From Micromussa lordhowensis (lineage: Eukaryota; Cnidaria; Anthozoa; Scleractinia; Lobophylliidae), in the NCBI GenBank assembly GCA_964020085.1, contig OZ026603.1:6994046-7058045 (forward strand): a DNA stretch of 64,000 nt, written 5' to 3'. The translations under genes and the position numbers were made by a program. Shown piece by piece: positions 13,660 to 26,500 of this stretch (position 1 is the stretch's first letter; every line of letters starts with the position of its first letter). Under the pieces are notes generated by a model, which was not told the origin of the DNA, searched no databases, and saw only the letters and a program-made list of their open reading frames with translations.

Positions 13660-15315
13660 TGAAGGAAATCCTAGTTAAGACATGATGGTATTGGCGCCAG
13701 GGTGTTTTTTCTGGCCTTCTTTTTGCAGTAGTTTCCCCTGGTCCCAACTTTGCAGAATTTCAGAAAACGCGCGCTGGGGGTCCCCTTGGCAAACTTGACA
13801 TAGCTCGGCTTCACGGGCACTTTAAGAGGCGCGGTTTGCAGCAAAATGTTCTGCTAGGTTGGCACTTGAAGGAAATATTAGTTAGGACATGATGGCATTG
13901 GCGCCAAGGTGTTTTTTCTGGCCTTCTTTTTGCGGTAGTTTCCCCTGGTCCCAACTTTGCAGAATTTCAGAAACCTCGCGCTGGGGCTCCCCTTGGCAAA
14001 TTTGACATAGCTCGGCTTCACGGGCACTTTAAGAGGCGCGGTTTGCAGCAAAAGGTTCTCCTAGGTTGGCACTTGAAGGAAATGCTAGTTAGGACATGAT
14101 AACATTGGCGCCAGGGTGTTTTTTCTGGCCTTCTTTTTGCAGTAGTTTCCCCTGGTCCCAACTTTGCAGAATTACAGAAAACGCGCGCTGGGGGTCCCCT
14201 TGGCAAATTTGACATAGCTCGGCTTCACGGGCACTTTAAGAGGCGCGGTTTGCAGCAAAATGTTTTGCTGGGTTGGCACTTCAAGGAAATCTTAGTTAGG
14301 ACATGATGGCATTGGCGCCAGGGGTCTTTTTTTGGCTTTCTTTTTGCAGTAGTTTCCCCTGGTCCCAACTTTGCAGAATTTCAGAAACCTCGCGCTGGGG
14401 CTCCCCTTGGCAAATTTGACATAGCTCGGCTTCACGGGCACTTTAAGAGGCGCGGTTTGCAGCAAAAGGTTCTCCTAGGTTGGCACTTGAAGGAAATCCT
14501 AGTTAAGACATGATGGTATTGGCGCCAGGGTGTTTTTTCTGGCCTTCTTTTTGCAGTAGTTTCCCCTGGTCCCAACTTTGCAGAATTTCAGAAAACGCGC
14601 GCTGGGGGTCCCCTTGGCAAACTTGACATAGCTCGGCTTCACGGGCACTTTAAGAGGCGCGGTTTGCAGCAAAATGTTCTGCTAGATTGGCACTTGAAGG
14701 AAATATTAGTTAGGACATGATGGCATTGGCGCCAAGGTGTTTTTTCTGGCCTTCTTTTTGCGGTAGTTTCCCCTGGTCCCAACTTTGCAGAATTTCAGAA
14801 AACGCGCGCTGGGGGTCCCCTTGGCAAAGTTGACATAGCTTGGCTTCACAGGCACTTTAAGAGGCGCGGTTTGCAGCAAAATGTTCTGCTAGGTTGGCAC
14901 TTTAAGGAAATGCTAGTTAGGACATGATAACATTGGCGCCAGGCTGTTTTTTCTGGCCTTCTTTTTGCAGTAGTTTCCCCTGGTCCCAACTTTGCAGAAT
15001 TACAGAAAACGCGCGCTGGGGGTCCCCTTGGCAAATTTGACATAGCTCGGCTTCACGGGCACTTTAAGAGGCGCGGTTTGCAGCAAAATGTTCTGCTAGG
15101 TTGGCACTTTAAGGAAATGCTAGTTAGGACATGATAACATTGGCGCCAGGCTGTTTTTTCTGGCCTTCTTTTTGCAGTAGTTTCCCCTGGTCCCAACTTT
15201 GCAGAATTACAGAAAACGCGCGCTGGGGGTCCCCTTGGCAAATTTGACATAGCTCGGCTTCACGGGCACTTTAAGAGGCGCGGTTTGCAGCAAAAGGTTC
15301 TCCTAGGTTGGCACT
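13660..15315 (+). repeat. Nested 4-monomer duplication inside B (828 bp x 2)
   Basis: GAAGGAAATCCTAGTTAAGA with GATGGTATTGG recurs 828 bp apart at 13661 and 14489. It is followed in both by the TATTAG link and the TTTGCGGTAG variant (13928 and 14756). The pattern also lies in copy 2 at about 21112-22767. The duplication therefore came before the 36-monomer duplication. In copy 1 its last monomer has been replaced. Confidence 0.8.
15093..15229 (+). repeat. Monomer-replacement tract in B copy 1 (conversion-like)
   Basis: Within otherwise near-identical B copies, differences cluster between 15093 and 15229 (22545-22681 in copy 2). Copy 1 here repeats the monomer just upstream (GATAACATTGG, GCCAGGCTG, AATTACAG). 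Copy 2 has a different monomer (GGGGTCTTTTTTTGG, AAACCTCGCGCTGGGGCTCC) like the one four monomers earlier. Both flanks then agree again, including AAAAGGTTCTCC, and the total length is unchanged. This is what gene conversion or a double exchange over about 140-200 bp would leave. Confidence 0.8.
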
Positions 15316-17014
15316 TTAAGGAAATTTTAAGTAGGACATGATGGCATATGCGCCAGGGTGTTTTTTCTGGCCTTCTTTTTGCAGTAGTTTCCCCTGGTCC
15401 CAACTTTGCAGAATTTCAGAAAACGCGCGCTGGGGTCCCCTTGGCAAATTTGACATAGCTCGGCTTCACGGGCACTTTAAGACGCGCGGTTTGCAGCAAA
15501 ATGTTCTGCTAGGTTGGCACTTGAAGGGAATCCTAGTTAGGACATGATGGCATTGGCGCCAGGGTGTTTTTTCTGGCCTTCTTTTTGCAGTAGTTTCCCC
15601 TGGTCCCAACTTTGCAGAATTTCAGAAAACGCGCGCTGGGGGTCCCCTTGGCAAATTTGACATAGCTCGGCTTCACGGGCACTTTAAGAGGCGCGGTTTG
15701 CAGGAAAATGTTTTGCTAGGTTGGCACTTTAAGGAAATCGTAGTTAGGACATGATGGCTTTGGCGCCAGGGTGTTTTTTCTGGCCTTCTTTTTGCAGTAG
15801 TTTCCCCTGGTCCCAACTTTGCAGAATTTCAGAAAACGCGCGCTGGGGGTCCCCATGGCAAATTTGACATAGCTCGGCTTCACGGGCACTTTAAGAGGCG
15901 CGGTTTGCAGTAAAATGTTTTGCTAGGTTTTCACTTGAAGGAAATTTTAGTTAGGACATGATGGCATTGGCGCCAAGGTGTTTTTTCTGGCCTTCTTTTT
16001 GCAGTAGTTTCCCCTGGTCCAAACTTTGCAGAATTTCAGAAAACGCGCGCTGGGGGTCCCCTTGGCAAATTTGACATAGCACGGCTTCACGGGCACTTTA
16101 AGAGGCGCGGATTGCAGCAAAATGTTTTGCTAGGTCGGCACTTGAAGGAAATCCTAGTTAGGACATGATGGCATTGGCGCCAGGGTGTTTTTTCTGGCCT
16201 TCTTTTTGCAGTAGTTTCCCCTGGTCCCAACTTTGCAGAATTTCAGAAAACGCGCGCTGGGGGTCCCCTTGGAAAATTTGACATAGCTCGGTTTCACGGG
16301 CACTTTAAGAGGCGCGGTTTGCAGCAAAATGTTCTACTAGGTTTGCTCTTTAAGGAAATTTTAGTTAGAACATGATGGCATTGGTGCCAGGGTGTTTTTT
16401 CCGGCCTTCTTTTTGCAGTAGTTTCTCCTGGTCCCAACTTTGCAGCATTTCAGAAAACGCGCGCTGGGGGTCCCCTTGGCAAATTTGACATAGCTCGGCT
16501 TTACGGGCACTTTAAGAGGCGCGGTTTGCTGCAACATGTTCTGCTAGGTTGGCACTTCAAGTAAATTCTAGTTAAAACATGATGGCATTGGCGCCCGGGT
16601 GTTTTTTCTGGCCTTCTTTTTGCACTAGTTTCCCCTGGTCCCAACTTTGCAGAATTTCAGAAAACGCGCGCTGGGGGTCCCCTTGGCAAATTTAATATAG
16701 CTTGGCTTCACGGGCACTTTAAGAGGCGCGCTTTGCAGCAAAATGTTCTGCTTGGTTGGCACTTTAAGGAAATCTTAGTTAGGACATGGTGGCATTGGCG
16801 CCAGGGTGTTTTTTCTGGCCTTCTTTTTGCAGTAGTTTCCCCTGGTCCCAACTTTGCAGAATTTCAGAAAACGCGCGCTGGGGGTGCCCTTGGCAAATTT
16901 GACATAGCTCGGCTTCACGGGCACTTTAAGAGGCGCGGTTTGAAGCAAAATGTTCTGCTAGGTCGGCACTTGAAGGAAATTGTAGTTAGGACATGATGGC
17001 ATTGGCGCCAGGGG

Positions 17015-20000
17015 GTTTTTTCTGGCCTTCTTTTTGCAGTAGTTTCCCCTGGTCCCAACTTTGCAGAATTTCAGAAAACGCGCGCTGGGGGTCCCTTGGC
17101 AAATTTGACATAGCTCGGCTTCACAGGCACTTTAAGAGGCGCGGTTTGCAGCAAAATGTTCTGCTAGGTTGGCACTTTAAGGAAATGTTAGTTAGGACAT
17201 GATGGCATTGGCGCCAGGGTGTTTTTTCTGGCCTTCTTTTTGCAGTAGTTTCCCCTGGTCCCAACTTTGCAGAATTTCAGAAAACGCTCGCTGGGGGTCC
17301 CCTTAGCAAATTTGACATAGCTCCGCTTCACGGGCACTTTAAGATACGCGGATTGCAGCAAAATGTTCTGCTAGGTTGGCACTTGAAGGAAATCCTAGTT
17401 AGGACATGATGGCATTGGGGCCAAAGTGTTTTTTCTGGCCTTCTTTTTGCAGTAGTTTCCCCTGGTCCCAACTTTGCAGAATTTCAGAAAACGCGCGCTG
17501 GGGGTCCCCTTGGCAAACTTGACATAGCTCGGCTTCACGGGCACTTTAAGAGGCGCGGTTTGCAGCAAAATGTTCTGCTAGGTTGGCACTTGAAGGAAAT
17601 TCTAGTTAGGACATGATGGCATTGGCGCCAGGGTTTTTTTTGTGGCCTTCTTTTTGCAGTAGTTTCCCCTGGTCCCAACTTTGCAGAATTTCAGAAAACG
17701 CGCGCTGGGGTCCCATTGGCAAATTTGACATAGCTTGGCTTCACAGGCACTTTAAGAGACGCGGTTTTCAGCAAAATGTTCTGCTAGGTTGGCACTTCAA
17801 GGAAATTCTAGTTAGGACATGATGGCATTGGCGCCAGGGAGTTTTTTCTGGCCTTCTTTTTGCAGTAGTTTCCCCTGGTCCCAACTTTGCAGAATTTCAG
17901 AAAACGCGCGCTGGGGGTCCCCTTGGCAAATTTGACATAGCTCGGCTTCACGGGCACTTTAAGAGGCGCGGTTTGCAGCAAAATGTTCTGCTAGGTTAGC
18001 ACTTTAAGGAAATCGTAATTAGCACATGATGGCATTGGCTCCAGAGTGTTTTTTTCTGGCCTTTTTTTTGCAGTAGTTTCCCCTGGTCCCAACTTTGCAG
18101 AATTTTAGAAAACGCGCGCTGGGGGTCCCCTTAGCAAATTTGACATAGCTAGGCTTCACGGGCATTTTAAGAGGCGCGGTTTGCAGTAAAATGTTTTGCT
18201 AGGTTGGCACTTTAAGGAAATCTTAGTTAGGACATGGTGGCATTGGCGCCAGGGTGTTTTTCCTGGCCTTCTTTTTGCAGTAGTTTCCCCTGGTCCCAAC
18301 TTTGCAGAATTTCAGAAAACGCGCGCTGGGGATCTCCTTGGCAAATTTGACATAGCTCGGCTTCACGGGCACTTTAAGAGGCGCGGTTTGCAGCAAAATG
18401 TTCTGCTAGGTTGGCACTTCAAGGAAATCCTTGTTAGAACATGATGGCATTGGGGCCAGGGTGTTTTTTCTGGCCTTCTTTTTGCAGTAGTTTCCCCTGG
18501 TCCCAACTTTGCAGAATTTCAGAAAACGCGCGCTGGGGGTCCCCTTGGCAAACTTGACATAGCTCGGCTTCACGGGCACTTTAAGAGGCGCGGTTTGCAG
18601 CAAAATGTTCTGCTAGGTTGGCACTTGAAGGAAATTCTAGTTAGGACATGATGGCATTGGCGCCAGGGTTTTTTTTGGTGGCCTTCTTTTTGCAGTAGTT
18701 TCCCCTGGTCCCAACTTTGCAGAATTTCAGAAAACGCGCACTGGGGGTCCCATTGGCAAATTTGACATAGCTTGGCTTCACAGGCACTTTAAGAGACGCG
18801 GTTTTCAGCAAAATATTCTGCTAGGTTGGCACTTCAAGGAAATTTTAGTTGGGACATGATGGCATTGGCGCCAGGGTGTTTTTTCTGGCCTTCTTTTTGC
18901 AGTAGTTTCCCCTGGTCCCAACTTTGCAGAATTTCAGAAAACGCGCGCTGGGGGTCCCCTTGGCAAATTTGACATAGCTCGGCTTCACGGGCACTTTAAG
19001 AGGCGCGGATTGCAGCAAAATGTTGTGCTAGGTTGGCACTTCAAGAAAATTTTAGTTCGGACATGATGGCATTGGCGCCAGGGTGTTTCTTCCGGCCTTC
19101 TTTTTGCAGTAGTTTCCCCTGGTCCCAACTTTGCAGAATTTCAGAAAACGCGCGCTGGGGGTCCCCTTGGCAAATTTGACATAGCTCGGCTTCACGGGTA
19201 CTTTAAGAGGCGCGGTTTGCAGCAAAATGTTTTGCTAGGTTGGCACTTCAAGAAAATCTTAGTTAGGAGATGATGGCATTGGCGCCAGGGTGTTTTTTCT
19301 GGCCTTCTTTTTGCAGTAGTTTCCCCTGGTCCCAACTTTGCAGAATTTCAGAAAACGCGCGCTGGGGGTCCCCTTGGCAAATTTGACATAGCTCGGTTTC
19401 ACAAGCACTTTAAGAGGCGCGGTTTGCAGCAAAATGTTTTGCTAGGTTAGCACTTCAAGGAAATTGTAATTAGCACATGATGGCATTGGCTGCAGAGTGT
19501 TTTTTTCTGGCCTTCTTTTTGCAGTAGTTTCCCCTGGTCCCAACTTTGCAGAATTTTAGAAAACGCGCGCTGGGGGTCCCCTTAGCAAATTGGACATAGC
19601 TAGGCTTCACGGGCATTTTAAGAGGCGCGGTTTGCAGTAAAATGTTTTGCTAGGTTGGCACTTTAAGGAAATCCTAGTTAAGACATGATGGCGTTGGCGC
19701 CAAAGTGTTTTTTCCGGCCTTCTTTTTGCAGTAGTTTCCCCTGGTCCCAACTTTGCAGAATTTCAGAAAACGCGCGCTGGGGGTTCCCTTGGCAAATTTG
19801 ACATAGCTCGGCTTCACGGGCACTTTAAGAGGCGCGGATTGCAGCAAAATGTTCTGCTAGGTTGGCACTTAAAGGAAATCCTAGTTAAGACATGATGGCA
19901 TTGGGGCCAGGGTGTTTTTTCTGGCCTTCTTTTTGCAGTAGTTTCCCCTGGTCCCAACTTTGCAGAATTTCAGAAAACGCGCGCTGGGGGTCCCCTTGGC

Positions 20001-23000
20001 AAATTTGACATAGCTCGGCTTCACGGGCACTTTAAGAGGCGCGGTTTGCAGCAAAATGTTTTGCTAGGTTGGCACTTCAAGGAAATCCTAGTGAGGACAT
20101 GATGGCATTGGCGTCAGGGTGTTTTTTCTGGCCTTCTTTTTGCAGTAGTTTCCCCTGGTCCCAACTTTGCCGAATTTCAGAAAACGCGCGCTGGGGGTCC
20201 CCTTGGCAAATTTGACATAGCTCGGCTTCACGGGCACTTTAAGAGGCGCGGTTTGCAGCAAAATGTTCTGCTAGGTTGGCACTTCAAGGAAATCCTAGTT
20301 AGGAGATGATGACATTGGCGCCAAGGTGTTTTTTCTGGCCTTCTTTTTGCAGTAGTTTCCCCTGGTCCCAACTTTGCAGAATTTCAGAAAACGCGCGCTG
20401 GGGGTCCCCTTGGCAAAGTTGAAATAGCTTGGCTTCACAGGCACTTTAAGAGGCGCGGTTTGCAGCAAAATGTTCTGCTAGGTTGGCACTTTAAGGAAAT
20501 GCTAGTTAGGACATGATAACATTGGCGCCAGGGTGTTTTTTCTGGCCTTCTTTTTGCAGTAGTTTCCCCTGGTCCCAACTTTGCAGAATTACAGAAAACG
20601 CGCGCTGGGGGTCCCCTTGGCAAATTTGACATAGCTCGGCTTCACGGGCACTTTAAGAGGCGCGGTTTGCAGCAAAATGTTTTGCTAGGTTCGCACTTCG
20701 AGGAAATCCTAGTTAGGACATGATGGCATTGGCGCCAGGGGTTTTTTTTTGGCTTTCTTTTTGCAGTAGTTTCCCCTGGTCCCAACTTTGCAGAATTTCA
20801 GAAAACTCGCGCTGGGGCTCCCCTTGGCAAATTTGACATAGCTCGGCTTCACGGGCACTTTAAGAGGCGCGGTTTGCAGCAAAAGGTTCTCCTAGGTTGG
20901 CACTTTAAGGAAATCCTAGTTAAGACATGATGGCATTGGCGCTAAAGTGTTTTTTCCGGCCTTCTTTTTGCAGTAGTTTCCCCTGGTCCCAACTTTGCAG
21001 AATTTCAGAAAACGCGCGCTGGGGGTCCCCTTGGCAAATTTGACATAGCTCGGCTTCACGGGCACTTTAAGAGGCGCGGATTGCAGCAAAATGTTCTGCT
21101 AGGTTGGCACTTGAAGGAAATCCTAGTTAAGACATGATGGTATTGGCGCCAGGGTGTTTTTTCTGGCCTTCTTTTTGCAGTAGTTTCCCCTGGTCCCAAC
21201 TTTGCAGAATTTCAGAAAACGCGCGCTGGGGGTCCCCTTGGCAAACTTGACATAGCTCGGCTTCACGGGCACTTTAAGAGGCGCGGTTTGCAGCAAAATG
21301 TTCTGCTAGGTTGGCACTTGAAGGAAATATTAGTTAGGACATGATGGCATTGGCGCCAAGGTGTTTTTTCTGGCCTTCTTTTTGCGGTAGTTTCCCCTGG
21401 TCCCAACTTTGCAGAATTTCAGAAACCTCGCGCTGGGGCTCCCCTTGGCAAATTTGACATAGCTCGGCTTCACGGGCACTTTAAGAGGCGCGGTTTGCAG
21501 CAAAAGGTTCTCCTAGGTTGGCACTTGAAGGAAATGCTAGTTAGGACATGATAACATTGGCGCCAGGGTGTTTTTTCTGGCCTTCTTTTTGCAGTAGTTT
21601 CCCCTGGTCCCAACTTTGCAGAATTACAGAAAACGCGCGCTGGGGGTCCCCTTGGCAAATTTGACATAGCTCGGCTTCACGGGCACTTTAAGAGGCGCGG
21701 TTTGCAGCAAAATGTTTTGCTAGGTTGGCACTTCAAGGAAATCTTAGTTAGGACATGATGGCATTGGCGCCAGGGGTCTTTTTTTGGCTTTCTTTTTGCA
21801 GTAGTTTCCCCTGGTCCCAACTTTGCAGAATTTCAGAAACCTCGCGCTGGGGCTCCCCTTGGCAAATTTGACATAGCTCGGCTTCACGGGCACTTTAAGA
21901 GGCGCGGTTTGCAGCAAAAGGTTCTCCTAGGTTGGCACTTGAAGGAAATCCTAGTTAAGACATGATGGTATTGGCGCCAGGGTGTTTTTTCTGGCCTTCT
22001 TTTTGCAGTAGTTTCCCCTGGTCCCAACTTTGCAGAATTTCAGAAAACGCGCGCTGGGGGTCCCCTTGGCAAACTTGACATAGCTCGGCTTCACGGGCAC
22101 TTTAAGAGGCGCGGTTTGCAGCAAAATGTTCTGCTAGATTGGCACTTGAAGGAAATATTAGTTAGGACATGATGGCATTGGCGCCAAGGTGTTTTTTCTG
22201 GCCTTCTTTTTGCGGTAGTTTCCCCTGGTCCCAACTTTGCAGAATTTCAGAAAACGCGCGCTGGGGGTCCCCTTGGCAAAGTTGACATAGCTTGGCTTCA
22301 CAGGCACTTTAAGAGGCGCGGTTTGCAGCAAAATGTTCTGCTAGGTTGGCACTTTAAGGAAATGCTAGTTAGGACATGATAACATTGGCGCCAGGCTGTT
22401 TTTTCTGGCCTTCTTTTTGCAGTAGTTTCCCCTGGTCCCAACTTTGCAGAATTACAGAAAACGCGCGCTGGGGGTCCCCTTGGCAAATTTGACATAGCTC
22501 GGCTTCACGGGCACTTTAAGAGGCGCGGTTTGCAGCAAAATGTTTTGCTAGGTTGGCACTTCAAGGAAATCCTAGTTAGGACATGATGGCATTGGCGCCA
22601 GGGGTCTTTTTTTGGCTTTCTTTTTGCAGTAGTTTCCCCTGGTCCCAACTTTGCAGAATTTCAGAAACCTCGCGCTGGGGCTCCCCTTGGCAAATTTGAC
22701 ATAGCTCGGCTTCACGGGCACTTTAAGAGGCGCGGTTTGCAGCAAAAGGTTCTCCTAGGTTGGCACTTTAAGGAAATTTTAAGTAGGACATGATGGCATA
22801 TGCGCCAGGGTGTTTTTTCTGGCCTTCTTTTTGCAGTAGTTTCCCCTGGTCCCAACTTTGCAGAATTTCAGAAAACGCGCGCTGGGGTCCCCTTGGCAAA
22901 TTTGACATAGCTCGGCTTCACGGGCACTTTAAGACGCGCGGTTTGCAGCAAAATGTTCTGCTAGGTTGGCACTTGAAGGGAATCCTAGTTAGGACATGAT

Positions 23001-23578
23001 GGCATTGGCGCCAGGGTGTTTTTTCTGGCCTTCTTTTTGCAGTAGTTTCCCCTGGTCCCAACTTTGCAGAATTTCAGAAAACGCGCGCTGGGGGTCCCCT
23101 TGGCAAATTTGACATAGCTCGGCTTCACGGGCACTTTAAGAGGCGCGGTTTGCAGGAAAATGTTTTGCTAGGTTGGCACTTTAAGGAAATCGTAGTTAGG
23201 ACATGATGGCTTTGGCGCCAGGGTGTTTTTTCTGGCCTTCTTTTTGCAGTAGTTTCCCCTGGTCCCAACTTTGCAGAATTTCAGAAAACGCGCGCTGGGG
23301 GTCCCCATGGCAAATTTGACATAGCTCGGCTTCACGGGCACTTTAAGAGGCGCGGTTTGCAGTAAAATGTTTTGCTAGGTTTTCACTTGAAGGAAATTTT
23401 AGTTAGGACATGATGGCATTGGCGCCAAGGTGTTTTTTCTGGCCTTCTTTTTGCAGTAGTTTCCCCTGGTCCAAACTTTGCAGAATTTCAGAAAACGCGC
23501 GCTGGGGGTCCCCTTGGCAAATTTGACATAGCACGGCTTCACGGGCACTTTAAGAGGCGCGGATTGCAGCAAAATGTT
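17015..23578 (+). repeat. Higher-order repeat B, copy 2 (about 31.7 monomers, 3' truncated)
   Basis: It is nearly identical to 9563-16126. Apart from one replaced monomer near 22545, I noticed only three substitutions: near 18850 (GGGACATG), near 19244 (CACTTCAAG) and near 21722 (GCTAGG). Identity stops at 23578, where C at 23579 faces T at 16127 and the next link reads ATTGAAGTTAGCACATG. The last four and a bit monomers of the unit are missing from this copy. Confidence 0.93.
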
Positions 23579-26500
23579 CTGCTAGGTTGGCACTTCAAGG
23601 AAATTGAAGTTAGCACATGATGGCATTGGCGCCAGGGTGTTTTTTCTGGCCTTCTTTTTGCAGTAGTTTCCCATGGTCCCAACTTTGCAGAATTTCAGAA
23701 AACGCGCGCTGGGGGTCCCCTTGGCAAATTTGACATAGCTCGGCTTCACGGGCTCCTTAAGAGGCGCGGTTTGCAGCAAAACGTTCTCCTAGGTTGGCAC
23801 TTTAAGGAAATCTTAAATAGGACATGATGGCATTGGCGCCAGGGTGTTTTTTCTGGCCTTCTTTTTGCAGTAGTTTCCCCTGGTCCCAACTTCGCAGACT
23901 TTTAGAAAACGCGCGCTGGGGGTCCCCTTGGCAAATTTGACATAGCTCGGCTTCACGGGCACTTTAAGAAGCGCGGTTTGCAGCAAAATGTTCTGCTAGG
24001 TTGGCACTTTAAGGAAATCGTAGTTAGCACATGATGGCATTGGGGCCAGGGTGTTTTTTCTGGCCTTCTTTTTGCAGTAGTTTCCCCTGGTCCCAACTTT
24101 GCAGAATTTCAGAAAACGCGCGCTGGGGGTCCCCTTGGCAAACTTGACATAGCTCGGCTTCACCGGCACTTTAAGAGGCGCGGTTTGCAGCAAAATGTTC
24201 TGCTAGGTTGGCACTTGAAGGAAATTATAGTTAGGACATGATGCCATGAGCGCCAGGGTTTTTTTTTTTGGCCTTCTTTTTGCAGTAGTTTCCCCTGGTC
24301 CCAACTTTGCAGAATTTCAGAAAACGCGCGCTGGGGGTCCCATTGGCAAATTTGACATAGCTTGGCTTCACGGGCACTTTAAGAGACGCGGTTTGCAGCA
24401 AAATGTTTTGCTAGGTTGGCACTTCAAGGGAATTTTAGTTAGGACATGATGGCATTGGCGCCAGGGTGTTTTTTCTGGCCTTCTTTTTGCAGTAGTTTCC
24501 CCTGGTACCAACTTTGCAGAATTTCAGAAAACGCGCGCTGGGGGTCCCCTTGGCAAATTTGACATAGCTCGGCTTCACGGGCACTTTAAGAGGCGCGGAT
24601 TGCAGCAAAATGTTGTGCTAGGTTGGCACTTCAAGGAAATGGTAGTTACGACATGATGGCATTGGCGCCAGGGTGTTTCTTCTGGCCTTCTTTTTGCAGT
24701 AGTTTCCCCTGGTCCCAACTTTGCAGAATTTCAGAAAACGCGCGCTGGGGGTCCCCTTGGCAAATTTGACATAGCTCGGCTTCACGGGCACTTTAAGAGG
24801 CGCGGTTTGCAGCAAAATGTTCTGCTAGGTTGGCACTTTAAGGAAATGTTAGTTAGGAGATGATGGCATTGGCGCCAGGGTGTTTCTTCTGGCCTTCTTT
24901 TTGCAGTAGTTTCCCTTGGTCCCAACTTTGCAGAATTTCAGAAAACGCGCGCTGGGGGTCCCCTTGGCAAATTTGACATAGCTCGGCTTCACGGGCACTT
25001 TAAGAGGCGCGGTTTGCAGCAAAATGTTTTGCTAGGTTCGCACTTCAAGGAAATCCTAGTTAGGACATGATGGCATTGGCGCCAGGGTGTTTCTTCTGGC
25101 CTTCTTTTTGCAGTAGTTTCCCCTGGTCCCAACTTTGCAGAATTTCAGAAAACGCGCGCTGGGGGTCCCCTTGGCAAATTTGACATAGCTCGGCTTCACG
25201 GGCACTTTAAGAGGCGCGGTTTGCAGCAAAACGTTCTCCTAGGTTGACACTTTAAGGAAATTTTAGTTAGGAGATGATGGCATTGGCGCCAGGGTGTTTC
25301 TTCTGGCCTTCTTTTTGCAGTAGTTTCCCCTGGTCCCAACTTCGCAGACTTTCAGAAAACGCGCGCTGGGGGTCCCCTTGGCAAATTTGACGTAGCTCGG
25401 CTTCACGAGCACTTTAAGAAGCGCGGTTTGCAGCAAAATGTTCTGCTAGGTTGGCACGTTAAGAAAATCGTAGTTAGGACATGATGACATTGGCGCCAGG
25501 GTGTTTTTTCTGGCCTTCTTTTTGCAGTAGTATCCCCTGGTCCCAACTTTGCAGAATTTCAGAAAACGCGCGCTGGGGGTCCCCTTGGCAAATTTGACAT
25601 AGCTCGGCTTCACGGGCACTTTAAGAGGCGCGGTTTGCAGCAAAAGGTTCTCCTACGTTGGCACTTTAACGAAATTTTAAGTAGGACATGATGGCATTGG
25701 CGCCAGGGTGTTTTTTCTGGCCTTCTTTTTGCAGAAGTTTCCCCTGGTCCCAACTTTGAAGAACTTCAGAAAACGCGCGCTGGGGGTCCCCTTGGCAAAT
25801 TTGACATAGCTCGGCCTCACGGGCACTTTAAGAGGCGCGGTTTGCAGCAAAATGTTCTGCTAGGTTGGAACTTCAAGGAAATTTTAGTCAGGACATGATG
25901 GCATTGGCGCCAGCGTGTTTTTTCTGGCCTTCTTTTTGCAGTAGTTTCCCCTGTTCCAACTTTGCAGAATTTCAGAAAACGCGCGCTGGGGGTCCCCTTG
26001 GCAAATTTGACATAGCTCGGCTTCACGGGCACTTTAAGAGGCGCGGTTTGCAACAAAATGTTCTGCTAGGATGGCACTTCAAGGAAATCTTAGTTAGGAC
26101 ATGATGGCATTGGCGCCAGGGTGTTTTTTCTGGCCTTCTTTTTGCAGTAGTTTCCCCTGGTCCCAACTTTGCAGAATTTCAGAAAACGCGCGCTGGGGGT
26201 GCCCTTGGCAAATATGACATAGCTCGGCTTCACGGGCAATTTAAGAGGCGCGGATTGCAGCAAAATGTTTTGCTAGGTTGGCACTTCAAGGAAATCTTAG
26301 TTAGGACATGATGGCATTGGCGCCAGGGTGTTTTATTCTGGATTTCTTTTTGCAGTAGTTTCCCCTGGTCCCAACTTTGCAGAATTTCAGAAAACTCGCG
26401 CTGGGGGTCCCCTTGGCAAATTTGATATAGCTCGGCTTCACGGGCACTTTAAGAGGCGCAGTTTGCAGCAAAAGGTTCTCCTAGGTAGGCACTTTAAGGA

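Larger units (their letters stand above)
9563..17014 (+). repeat. Higher-order repeat B, copy 1 (36 monomers, 7452 bp)
   Basis: Positions here match those 7452 bp (36 x 207) downstream. Paired markers include GGGGTCCCTTGG (1-bp deletion; 9638 and 17090), AAGATACGCGG (9890 and 17342), the run of eight T near 10181 and 17633, GTAATTAGCACATG (10563 and 18015) and GGGATCTCC (10878 and 18330). Insertions and deletions inside the unit cancel exactly. The left edge of the match is sharp: T at 9562 against G at 17014. Link ends switch from AAACATG and GAACATG in A to mostly GGACATG here. Confidence 0.93.

Noticed and set aside
24246..24270. Run of ten T as a terminator or special signal
   Set aside because: T-run length varies from five to ten at this site across monomers, as expected from slippage. 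It stands alone and has no stem before it.
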